A stretch of 54,391 bases of DNA, from NCBI GenBank assembly GCA_003666385.1, contig QPIN01000051.1:1-54391 (forward strand), in the 5' to 3' direction. The position numbers were made by a program, and so were the translations under genes. Every line of letters starts with the position of its first letter. Position 1 is the stretch's first letter. Shown piece after piece: positions 18,797 to 26,403 of the stretch. The notes beneath the pieces are model-generated. The model saw only the letters and a list, made by a program, of their open reading frames with translations. It was not told where the DNA came from and made no database searches. This DNA comes from Methylococcales symbiont of Hymedesmia sp. n. MRB-2018. Its GTDB lineage: Bacteria; Pseudomonadota; Gammaproteobacteria; Methylococcales; Methylomonadaceae.

Positions 18797-18941
18797 AACA
18801 GTATAAAGCACAAAAAAAGAGTTACAACAGTTATTTAGGCATTTTTATGCGAAAATACCAATGAAATATCGAACTGTTGTAACTTATTGATTTTATTGTT
18901 TTGTTAAAGAGCTTAAAAAACTTTGGTCATTTCCATTGTTT
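18797..18941 (-). promoter_or_regulatory. CRISPR leader
   Basis: This 145-bp AT-rich stretch lies between the zeta toxin stop and the first repeat, on the side expected for the leader. It contains a perfect 13-bp inverted repeat AGTTACAACAGTT (18820-18832) / AACTGTTGTAACT (18872-18884) separated by 39 bp, and an exact IHF consensus. It should hold the array promoter and the site for spacer integration. Confidence 0.8.
18880..18892 (-). promoter_or_regulatory. Putative IHF binding site in the leader
   Basis: On the minus strand the sequence is AATCAATAAGTTA, an exact match to the IHF consensus WATCAANNNNTTR. It lies 84 bp from the first repeat and overlaps one arm of the leader inverted repeat. 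In I-F systems IHF bends the leader to guide Cas1-Cas2/3 integration. Confidence 0.65.
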
Positions 18942-19532
18942 TTAGTTGAGATAATCGGTCAGCATAGCTTTTGCCCACTCAGGAAGAGGGTCAAACTTAA
19001 CTATCACCTGCCTGTTACCCTTTATTTCTGCTATCTGTTGAAAAGGGCTATCTAATCGTGAGTTGTCTAATAAATAACACCGATCACATAAGGGCAAAAC
19101 CTGTTTAATATTTTGCAGTGTTCTAGGAATTCGACTTTCAACCTTGTCTTTGGGTACATTATGCCCTCCTTCGCTCACTCGTTGAGCGACTCGCGCCTGA
19201 TTGAGTGGCACTGATTCAAGGTGAATAAAAATAAGGATAACTTCATAGCCCATTGTTTTTGCTTGTGCGACAAAATCAATTTTTGATGGATGTGAAAACA
19301 CTGTTTCAAAACAAAATGTACGCCCTTGTTGCAAAAGATCTAAACGCATTGTTTCTGCAATTCTGGCTGCTTTATAGCTATGTTGTTCTGCTTGCTCAGA
19401 AAACAGTTGCTTGGCTAAAATATCTGCATTTATAAAGGGCAGACCTAATGGCTCAAGTTGTGTTCGATAAAAAGTACTTTTCCCTGCACCATTTCCCCCA
19501 GCTAAAAGCCAAAGTTGTTTAGCTTTTTTCAA
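18942..19532 (-). CDS. Zeta toxin family kinase (toxin of a TA pair)
   Basis: 196 residues with a P-loop at residues 12-20 (GGNGAGKST) and the zeta-type features PFINADILA, CFETVFSHPSKIDF and RVSEGGHNVPKDKVESR. Zeta toxins phosphorylate UDP-N-acetylglucosamine or related nucleotides and block cell-wall synthesis; small solitary zeta-like kinases in Gram-negatives are often paired with ParD-like antitoxins. The start is four bases after the antitoxin stop. It is the last gene before the CRISPR leader and on the same strand as the cas operon. Confidence 0.85.
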   Translation of the reverse strand: MKKAKQLWLLAGGNGAGKSTFYRTQLEPLGLPFINADILAKQLFSEQAEQHSYKAARIAETMRLDLLQQGRTFCFETVFSHPSKIDFVAQAKTMGYEVILIFIHLESVPLNQARVAQRVSEGGHNVPKDKVESRIPRTLQNIKQVLPLCDRCYLLDNSRLDSPFQQIAEIKGNRQVIVKFDPLPEWAKAMLTDYLN

Positions 19533-19536
19533 GCGT

Positions 19537-19944
19537 TCACCTGTCTAGCTCGATAAATTGCCCATTTTCAAACTGTCCTATTCTTGAGTTTCCATTTGAA
19601 TCAATTTGTTCTAAACAACCTAGCTGCGTAGTCGATGCTTGATAGTGGACGGTACTAGCTGTTACTGATTTCTGTAATGCACCCGTCTTTCTATTGTCTT
19701 CAAGTGCTTGAAAAACAACAGCAGGGTCAATAGGCGCGCTAATCACTGCTTCAGTTTTGATGAGCGTTAACCCTGAAGCAACTGATAACAACACATCGGG
19801 ATCTAAGGTTGATGCCACCGTTCGCCCTAGATCAGCCCAATATTCGATTTGCTCTGCCGTACTACGATGAAAACGCTTTGCTGTTGTTGCCGCCACTTGC
19901 ATTAATTCTGCTTGCAAACGGATTGGAGAAGCTGATTTTGCCAT
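19537..19944 (-). CDS. ParD-like antitoxin partner of the zeta toxin
   Basis: 135 residues. The N-terminus (SPIRLQAELMQVAATTAKRFHRSTAEQIEYWADLGR, residues about 5-40) is the helix-rich ParD_like antitoxin motif (RSTAEQIEYWA is characteristic). The C-terminal half is longer than in ordinary RHH antitoxins and presumably covers the kinase. It precedes the toxin by four bases. A perfect 10-bp inverted repeat upstream (19978-20000) is a likely operator, so the pair appears autoregulated, independent of cas transcription. Confidence 0.8.
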   Translation of the reverse strand: MAKSASPIRLQAELMQVAATTAKRFHRSTAEQIEYWADLGRTVASTLDPDVLLSVASGLTLIKTEAVISAPIDPAVVFQALEDNRKTGALQKSVTASTVHYQASTTQLGCLEQIDSNGNSRIGQFENGQFIELDR

Positions 19945-19977
19945 ATCTAAATCTCAACAATAAGTGTAATTAACGCA

Positions 19978-20000
19978 CATTGTAGCAGATTGCTACAATG
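19978..20000. promoter_or_regulatory. Putative operator of the ParD-like/zeta pair
   Basis: CATTGTAGCA and TGCTACAATG form a perfect 10-bp inverted repeat with a 3-base centre, 33 bases upstream of the antitoxin ATG and just after the cas6f stop. This is where an autoregulating antitoxin would bind. Confidence 0.55.
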
Positions 20001-20012
20001 GGTGTTATCAGG

Positions 20013-20564
20013 TTAAAACCAAGGGATTGTGGTAGTTTTGCTCAGACCGAAAGAATCAAAATCCCCTATTATTGGCGTATCTTGTAATTCTCCAAATTGA
20101 ATGTAACGACGATGCTTGTGTTTAGTTGATGTGCTTTCTAATTCAAGGTACGCATTATCCATACCCTGTTGAAATATTTTAGCTTTATATCGCTTTATTT
20201 CATCTTGAGCGATAGAGCCTCGTTTAACCAATCGCCTTAATTTTGCTTCCGTCATATTGGATTGTTTACGTGAAATGGTTCTATAGCTAACTTTGCTAGA
20301 AATCACTTGTATGGGACTCACATCACAGTAACCGATTAGCCCTCCCAACCAGCTTGTTGTTTGCAGTTCAGTCAGTTTTTGTTCTGCCCCATGTATTCTG
20401 AGAACATTACCCAGCATCACTTTATATTGAGGGAAGCTAACGCCTATTGCTGTTGAGTTTAAAGCAAACAAAGCTTTATGAAATTTGCTATACACTTTGT
20501 TGAGCAGCACATTTTCTCGCATTTCAGCATCGGGCTTTATAACAATATCCATGTAATAATTCAT
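20013..20564 (-). CDS. cas6f: Cas6f (Csy4) CRISPR RNA endoribonuclease
   Basis: 183 residues. It cuts the array transcript after each repeat hairpin and stays bound to the crRNA 3' end. The N-terminus NYYMDIVIKPD, the catalytic His at position 29 (KFHKALF), GVSFPQY, the arginine-rich helix region (EAKLRRLVKRG) and the C-terminal FGLSKTTTIPWF all match Csy4. Its start overlaps the cas5fv stop by four bases (ATGA). It ends the cas operon; the zeta TA pair begins 68 bases later. Confidence 0.95.
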   Translation of the reverse strand: MNYYMDIVIKPDAEMRENVLLNKVYSKFHKALFALNSTAIGVSFPQYKVMLGNVLRIHGAEQKLTELQTTSWLGGLIGYCDVSPIQVISSKVSYRTISRKQSNMTEAKLRRLVKRGSIAQDEIKRYKAKIFQQGMDNAYLELESTSTKHKHRRYIQFGELQDTPIIGDFDSFGLSKTTTIPWF

Positions 20565-21787
20565 CGTCTTAACTCCCTTGTATCTATTTCTTGAGACATA
20601 TAGGCCAAGCCTTTTTTACCCAGATAAAAACTGGAGACTCCAGCATCTTCAATCATACCTCTAATTTTTTTTGCCCTGTCTCGATTTATATCAATATTAA
20701 TTTCAAGCTTGCCGCTTGTCTTAGTTATCGTGAATGGAGTCTTAACTGTTTTTTTATCTCCGCCTGTACTCAATAGATTTAAAAAATCACGAACACTATT
20801 AAACTTTCTTTTTGAAAAGCCTTGTATTAATCCGCTTTTACTCAGTAATGGTTCTATATTAATTCTTGCTTGCTTCATCCTTTTAATTTGCAGATATAGA
20901 GCTGCTGCATAAAAACTCATTTGAAACACTTGGCCATTCTTTATATATCCTTCCCCATTATTTTTTTTAGTTGCATATATTTCAGGAAATTCTTTTTTTA
21001 AAATAACTAAGCTTGTATTTATCATTTCAGTTAAATCACCCAAACTCTTATCGTGTTCAATTTGTAACATTTCATCTTTAAGGTTAGAGATGTTTATTTT
21101 TTTGTTATCAATTTGTTTGTTTTTGGATTGAATAACTTTTTCATCAGTTTCTGATAAGCCAGTCAATTCATGTTCAAATTCCTTAAGACTAATATTAGCT
21201 TTTTCAATTTTAGATTTAACCTCACTAATCAATCTTTCTTTTACTTTTAATGGCTCGCTTGTATCAATAACATTGATTCTTTCTAATAAATCCCTTGGTA
21301 GACTACTTGTACCTATAATTGATTCATTTATCTTAGAACTTGAGATAAAAGACATGATTTTATCAATATCTAAATACAAAACTGACCAAAGTTTAGTAGA
21401 ATTTTCTGAAAAAAATAATTTAGCATCATCCCTTGGAACTCCTATATATTTCCCCATCCCTACTTTATCATTCCCTTTATTTATAAGCATCACCAGCTCT
21501 TCATAAGAAAAAGATTTATCTGTTTCAAAATCAATATTATCTTCAATGTCAGAAAAATAATGATTATCTGATTTTTTTATTTGATGTAATGTTCTTTGGT
21601 CGCCAATTAATCGGTATAAAACACCTAATATAGTATTCTTACTAATTTGTTGTAAGTTACCATCTGATTTAGATTTGTTGAATTTTCTTTTATAACCTTT
21701 CTCAGGCTCTAATTTCTTAAAATATTCTTTTTCATTTTCTAACACAGAATTTTGCCAACAAGAATCATATTCAATATAAATCTTCAT
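20561..21787 (-). CDS. cas5fv: Cas5fv of a type I-F2 (I-Fv) Cascade
   Basis: 408 residues. The position between cas7fv and cas6f and the N-terminal MKIYIEYDSCWQNS plus LGVLYRLIGDQRTLHQIKK fit Cas5fv, the subunit that caps the crRNA 5' end and, in this cas8f-less variant, also takes over PAM recognition. Residues about 180-265 are strongly charged and heptad-like (KVKERLISEVKSKIEKA, KNKQIDNKKINISNLKDE), predicting a helical or coiled-coil insertion. This makes the protein longer than I would expect for the family. The start is two bases after the cas7fv stop. Cas8f identity is rejected because of length and N-terminus. Confidence 0.85.
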   Translation of the reverse strand: MKIYIEYDSCWQNSVLENEKEYFKKLEPEKGYKRKFNKSKSDGNLQQISKNTILGVLYRLIGDQRTLHQIKKSDNHYFSDIEDNIDFETDKSFSYEELVMLINKGNDKVGMGKYIGVPRDDAKLFFSENSTKLWSVLYLDIDKIMSFISSSKINESIIGTSSLPRDLLERINVIDTSEPLKVKERLISEVKSKIEKANISLKEFEHELTGLSETDEKVIQSKNKQIDNKKINISNLKDEMLQIEHDKSLGDLTEMINTSLVILKKEFPEIYATKKNNGEGYIKNGQVFQMSFYAAALYLQIKRMKQARINIEPLLSKSGLIQGFSKRKFNSVRDFLNLLSTGGDKKTVKTPFTITKTSGKLEINIDINRDRAKKIRGMIEDAGVSSFYLGKKGLAYMSQEIDTRELRR

Positions 21788-21789
21788 TA

Positions 21790-22812
21790 TTAAAGACCTT
21801 CAAAATAAACGGCATAGGCTGTTTTTTTACTTCCTTCTGTACTGCCATTTCTTTTAATTCTAAACATATCCTTTGCTAACACGCTATCGTTATAATCCAT
21901 TTCTATGGAATCAACATACATATAGCCTTTTGCTTGCCTAATGCTTAGATTTTCTAGTAAATATTTCATTTGTTCAATTAAGACATCAATCGCATCATCA
22001 TTCAATAATATTCCTTCCTCCCCATGCTTTTCATTAGTAAAAATCGAACCTTTTCTAACATAATTTGTATGATAAACAGCCTCAGCATTTTCATTGCCGC
22101 CAAGGTTCTGTATAAATTTTGATATTTGAGAAGCAACTTCTTTAGCTTCATTCTCTTTATTGACCTCCATTGTTTGACGACTAAATTGGTCGTCTAACGA
22201 GATAAACTGTAATTGCTCAATACTTATAGAGGCATAAGCCCCATACTCGGTCTCTCCAAAAGTGGTTTTTGAAAACATTGAATTGCTTTTTTCTACCCCT
22301 GCTTTATTTTTTGTTTTTTCTTTACTGCCAGAGGTGGACATTTGCTCAAAATTTCCATTTTTGGCAGTCTCTTCTGTTGCATTAAAATCAGTAATTAACA
22401 AAGCACTGGTTCTTTTATATTCTTTTTTAGGAATGACATACCCGCGCATTAATCCAGTAATAGAGCATAATAATTTTTCCATGTTTTTTGCTACTTCTGG
22501 ATCTTGTAAGTTAAAGTTTTCCCCTTTAAACAAATGGTGACGAATGCAGTTTTGGCTGATATAAAGAGGGGTTTTTGTAAAGTCTATTTCCTCAGCGCAT
22601 AGGTATGACTCAAAGGTATCACCGCCTTCCTTGGTTCTTGTCACTTGATTTTTAAATCCTCTTAATTTGGGTAAAGAATGATTATTAACGGGCACATATT
22701 TACCTTTTATTAATGCATTTAGCCGAGTAGAGCCATTCCAATTAACGACACCCTCGCCAACTGCTTTAATTTTAAAATCTACACTTTTTATACCTTTTAT
22801 TTTTTCCATCAT
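21790..22812 (-). CDS. cas7fv: Cas7fv backbone subunit of a type I-F2 (I-Fv) Cascade
   Basis: 340 residues. It begins MEKIKGIKSVDFKIKAVGEG, with VVNWNGSTRL and NNHSLPKLRGF, then CIRHHLFKG and LLCSITGLMRGYVIP. These are unlike Csy3 of canonical I-F1 but fit the Cas7fv lineage, and the operon order cas2-3, cas7fv, cas5fv, cas6f is that of I-F2. The protein would polymerise along the spacer part of the crRNA. The start overlaps the cas2-3 stop by four bases, and the gap to cas5fv is two bases, so these genes are tightly coupled. ATGATG leaves the start uncertain by one codon. Confidence 0.85.
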   Translation of the reverse strand: MMEKIKGIKSVDFKIKAVGEGVVNWNGSTRLNALIKGKYVPVNNHSLPKLRGFKNQVTRTKEGGDTFESYLCAEEIDFTKTPLYISQNCIRHHLFKGENFNLQDPEVAKNMEKLLCSITGLMRGYVIPKKEYKRTSALLITDFNATEETAKNGNFEQMSTSGSKEKTKNKAGVEKSNSMFSKTTFGETEYGAYASISIEQLQFISLDDQFSRQTMEVNKENEAKEVASQISKFIQNLGGNENAEAVYHTNYVRKGSIFTNEKHGEEGILLNDDAIDVLIEQMKYLLENLSIRQAKGYMYVDSIEMDYNDSVLAKDMFRIKRNGSTEGSKKTAYAVYFEGL

Positions 22813-25790
22813 TTTTCTCCGTTAAGATTACTAATTGAAATAGCCCCGATAGGCTGTTCTTTTCCCATTGCATAATAAATTGCATAAGGGCTTGCGGTTC
22901 TATCATTACCGTTTAACCGCTTTAAGTCTTCAGGCGTATAACTGACGTAAATTGGACTATCAGGACTACGCGCTTCTTTTTTGTATTCAAACAAACTATT
23001 AGGTTTTTTAACCTCTTTCCCTGTTTTATCTGACAAAATTTTGTAATGGCTTTTAAACATACCACTTAACAAATCTTTATCTGGGTTTTTCTCTCCAGAA
23101 AAATCTCTCCCTTCAATTAGACTTGTTTTTAATGTTAAATTTTGTTCTTCACAATCCTGTTCATTATTTTCATCATAAGCATATTGATTAGGAAATTGTT
23201 CTTTGTTATTGCCAATGTTCATCACTGCCATTTGCACAAAACGGTTATCTCCTCGTAATGAGTTTTTCTTAATTTTTGGCTTATCGTCTTTAGGTTTGTT
23301 TTTATTGGGGAATGAGACAGGATCCATTACTTTGGCATTAATAACATCTACACTCTTTTTTAAAGCTGTTAGCAGGTCTTGTTCTATTGCCTTCCTACTT
23401 TTTTCATCATCGTAAAAGTCTTGATATATTTGATACATTTCGCTAATGCTCACGGTGGGGTTATCCTTTATTTTGTCTTTTAAAAACTCATGCCACGCTT
23501 TGGTACTTTTAAAGAAATTTGAGTAGGTTTCAGGGTTTACTATCTGCTTAATACCAGATTTATTGGTTTTTTCTGCAATAGCAGTGATATATAAATTTGG
23601 TAATTTGTTATCACCAAACCTATCTAATCGGCCCATTCGTTGCAGCCAGTTTTCTGCATGGGTCAACTCTGTAATCATTTTGTCGCAGGTTATATTAAGC
23701 GAGGCTTGCACAATAGGGCCTGATCGTAAAACGGCGTATTCTCTTGACCCTCCTTTTTTAAAAGTAGAAAACACCTTGTCAAATAAGCCTTGTTTGTCTA
23801 ATTTTGTAAACTTTGAATGAAACAAAAGTGCTTTTTCATTTGCCTGATTTTTAATAAAGCTTTTTTGAGCGGTTATTGCTGTGTTGCTAATTACAATCGT
23901 GTTGTCTGGCTGTGTTTGATAGAGTGGGTTATTTTCCTCTTTGCCCTCTTCAAAGGGATTAAATTCAATTTTATATTGGCTGTTATTAAAACTATCAATA
24001 CCAATAATGTCGGCTTTATTTATCCCTAATAATTCATCAACAAAATAAAAATTTGGTGTGGCAGAGACTAATAATACATTGGTTTTTTTACCTTGTAGTT
24101 TTTTGCATTCGACTAATTCAGCAAATAACAGGTTAAAAGCTGGCATGGTTATGTATTCGTGATATTCATCAAATACAACATGAGAATTCATATATTGGAC
24201 TAACCCCGTTATTCCATACCTTGTAATAGAGGTTATTTTTGTATGCGTAGTAATAGTATTGATTACTTGGTCAATGGTGGTTAAAACAATATCCCCTGAA
24301 AACTCTTGACCCTCTGGTGTCTTTCGCCCTTTAGGTGTAGTGGTATCATAAATAATTTTAAACTCACCTGTACAAATTTCAATTTTAGTATTAGGTAAGT
24401 ATTCTTTGCTAATCAAGTCATTAACTAAGCCTTGGCAAACTTGTACTCTAGGGCAAATCCAGATTATTTTTCTGGCATTGGTATTAGCCGCCCACTCTAA
24501 GGCTATTTTGGTTTTACCACAGCCTGCGGGACCTTTTAATACACCTACGGATAATCCTTCATCCGACAAATCGAATGCCGCCCTTTTTTGTTGTTTGTTT
24601 CTATCGCTATCCGGGTCTTGCTTTTCAAACCCTTGTAAGCAGGTTTGAATATCTGTTTTTAGTCCTCTGTCTGCTAATAAGGCTTCTTTAAGTAATTCAT
24701 CTAAGGAAGATTCTTCAATATGCTGGTTAAGCCTTTCTGCACTTAATGCAGAAACCAGTCTGTCAGCTGTAATAACAGTTGTTCTAGCGATATTGTTTTT
24801 TGCATTTTCTGAAATATTATCTTGATATGCCTTGACACTTGATTTTTCAACATACCATTTGTATTCTGGCAACCCTGCTTTTTCAATTATCCTAGATTTT
24901 TCTTCTTGCGGAGTTGAGTATGCTCGATCAATCAACATGCTTTCATCATTAAAATAACTTGCTGAAATTATATTAATTTGATGCGTTAAGGCTCTTGTTA
25001 CCTCAAACATTTTCTTTAAATTTTCAACACCTACTTTTTCTTGAACCATATTAAGACTAAAACTTTTAGGTTTTCCATCCTTTTCTACCCCTCTAAACCA
25101 TTTGTCATGGTGCCAGTAGATGGCATGTTCTGCATATTCTATAAATTTTGTATTTGAGAATTTTTGCTTATTTAACAAATAAAATAATAAAAACGAAACC
25201 TCATTATGTCTCGGGTAGTTTTTGGCCTTTTTATCATCATGTTGCCCTGTTTCTGGTATTTCTAAATCTAAAACACCTTTCTTGTTTAATTCTTTGGAAA
25301 GCCATACTTGAAAACTAGGATCAATCTTCCCCATATCATGCCAGCAACCCGCTACAAATATAGAGTGGGCAAGTTTGTTATCGTCTACTAATTCTTTACA
25401 TAGCAAATAAGCAATATATCCCACTGCAAATAAATGTTGATCTAATGGTTGCTTTTTTGTATTCGCATACTGTTTTTCCATTATTATCTCCCCTATAAAT
25501 TTTTCTTGTTGAGTATAGTTTACTGGCACAACACCTTCATTATTAAATTTATCTTGCTGACCCACCACCCACAAAAGCTCACTCCGACTACGGCTCCTAA
25601 TCCAAAAACAACTCACTGCCGTATTTTTACTCGCTGTTTTTCTTAATAATTTCTTAACCGCTTGCAGGCCTTCTGCTGTTATGACGGTCTGCCATGTGTT
25701 GTTACCTATACGGTTGGCGAAGGCATCGAGTACGCGCCTTGTTCTGTTAAGGGCTTTTTTTTCGCATTGTGATACGAGGGTGACCATCAT
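22809..25790 (-). CDS. cas2-3: Cas2-Cas3 fusion nuclease-helicase (type I-F)
   Basis: 993 residues. Residues 1 to about 95 are the Cas2 domain (VTLVSQCEKKALNRTRRVLDAF split by family-typical NNTWQTVIT, TAVSCFWIRSRSRSELLW). The HD nuclease domain has GCWHDMGKIDPSF at about residue 150. The SF2 helicase has Walker A GPAGCGKTKIALEWA near residue 420, DEYHEY (DExH) near 540, SATPNF, and QRMGRLDRFG (motif VI). Cas2 joins Cas1 for spacer acquisition, and Cas3 degrades target DNA. The start lies six bases after the stop of the ParE-like toxin, suggesting coupled translation of toxin and cas2-3. Confidence 0.96.
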   Translation of the reverse strand: MMVTLVSQCEKKALNRTRRVLDAFANRIGNNTWQTVITAEGLQAVKKLLRKTASKNTAVSCFWIRSRSRSELLWVVGQQDKFNNEGVVPVNYTQQEKFIGEIIMEKQYANTKKQPLDQHLFAVGYIAYLLCKELVDDNKLAHSIFVAGCWHDMGKIDPSFQVWLSKELNKKGVLDLEIPETGQHDDKKAKNYPRHNEVSFLLFYLLNKQKFSNTKFIEYAEHAIYWHHDKWFRGVEKDGKPKSFSLNMVQEKVGVENLKKMFEVTRALTHQINIISASYFNDESMLIDRAYSTPQEEKSRIIEKAGLPEYKWYVEKSSVKAYQDNISENAKNNIARTTVITADRLVSALSAERLNQHIEESSLDELLKEALLADRGLKTDIQTCLQGFEKQDPDSDRNKQQKRAAFDLSDEGLSVGVLKGPAGCGKTKIALEWAANTNARKIIWICPRVQVCQGLVNDLISKEYLPNTKIEICTGEFKIIYDTTTPKGRKTPEGQEFSGDIVLTTIDQVINTITTHTKITSITRYGITGLVQYMNSHVVFDEYHEYITMPAFNLLFAELVECKKLQGKKTNVLLVSATPNFYFVDELLGINKADIIGIDSFNNSQYKIEFNPFEEGKEENNPLYQTQPDNTIVISNTAITAQKSFIKNQANEKALLFHSKFTKLDKQGLFDKVFSTFKKGGSREYAVLRSGPIVQASLNITCDKMITELTHAENWLQRMGRLDRFGDNKLPNLYITAIAEKTNKSGIKQIVNPETYSNFFKSTKAWHEFLKDKIKDNPTVSISEMYQIYQDFYDDEKSRKAIEQDLLTALKKSVDVINAKVMDPVSFPNKNKPKDDKPKIKKNSLRGDNRFVQMAVMNIGNNKEQFPNQYAYDENNEQDCEEQNLTLKTSLIEGRDFSGEKNPDKDLLSGMFKSHYKILSDKTGKEVKKPNSLFEYKKEARSPDSPIYVSYTPEDLKRLNGNDRTASPYAIYYAMGKEQPIGAISISNLNGEK

Positions 25791-25796
25791 AATAAT

Positions 25797-26090
25797 TTAC
25801 CAACGACTCGGTAATTTTCTTGATGTGTGAAATACTCGCAATATTTCTATATTACGGTTATGTACTCTATAGGGAATGATATAGGGTAAATTATCAATTA
25901 TTAATTCTCTTGTGCCTGTGATCCTTCCTGGGCGACCTAATGATGGGTTGTTTCCCAATAACTCAACCGTTATACGAATTTTTTGAACCATTTTTTTGGC
26001 TGCGGGTAAAGAGTCGGTCGCTATGTGCTGCGCTTCATCATCTAGGTTTATTAAGGCTTTGTTTAACCAGCGGATATTTAGAGATGTCAT
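25797..26090 (-). CDS. RelE/ParE family toxin embedded in the cas operon
   Basis: 97 residues of the RelE/ParE fold: LNIRWLNKALINLDDEAQHIA, then PSLGRPGRITGTRELIIDNLPYIIPYRV (typical ParE core, with the RELII strand) and EILRVFHTSRKLP at the end. ParE-type toxins poison gyrase, RelE-type cut mRNA; the LGRPGR...TREL and FHTSRK pattern favours the ParE side. It follows its antitoxin by 19 bases. Its stop is six bases before the cas2-3 start, so it is physically and perhaps translationally tied to the cas operon. No disruption is visible. Confidence 0.88.
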   Translation of the reverse strand: MTSLNIRWLNKALINLDDEAQHIATDSLPAAKKMVQKIRITVELLGNNPSLGRPGRITGTRELIIDNLPYIIPYRVHNRNIEILRVFHTSRKLPSRW

Positions 26091-26109
26091 GTTTTGTTAG
26101 TGTTCTTTG

Positions 26110-26340
26110 CTATGACCATTTATTGAAGACACCATCTATTTGTTTTTTATTGGCAAAATCACCGTTTTCAACTTCAATTAAAGCTTCTTTAATTTCGTTC
26201 ATTTGCCATTCATTTAATGCTATATATTTTTCTATCGCATCTACGGCAAGAAAAGACTTTGTTCTGTTGGATATAGCCGCTAGTTTATTTAAACGATTCT
26301 TCAAAGTTTCATCTAGTCTAATCGTCATGGTGGTGGTCAT
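26110..26340 (-). CDS. Ribbon-helix-helix (CopG/ParD-like) antitoxin embedded in the cas operon
   Basis: 76 residues from ATG 26340, chosen because it begins MTTTMTIRLDETLKNRLNKL, the standard RHH strand and first helix, and because AAGG lies upstream; a ten-codon extension has no support. RHH residues TIRLDE contact DNA, and the C-terminal part (ALIEVENGDFANKKQIDGVF) should bind the toxin. It starts 63 bases after the cas1 stop, with an imperfect palindrome in that gap that may be its own operator. Confidence 0.85.
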   Translation of the reverse strand: MTTTMTIRLDETLKNRLNKLAAISNRTKSFLAVDAIEKYIALNEWQMNEIKEALIEVENGDFANKKQIDGVFNKWS

Positions 26341-26372
26341 AATTTTTACCTTATTTAAAGTTACATCCAAAA

Positions 26373-26395
26373 TATATTACAATGTACACAATATA
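26373..26395. promoter_or_regulatory. Putative operator between cas1 and the antitoxin gene
   Basis: An imperfect 23-bp palindrome with outer arms TATATT / AATATA around a TGTACA-containing centre lies 33 bases upstream of the antitoxin start. Autoregulation by the RHH antitoxin is the likely use; it would also be a promoter internal to the cas operon. Confidence 0.4.
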
Positions 26396-26403
26396 ACACA
26401 TTA

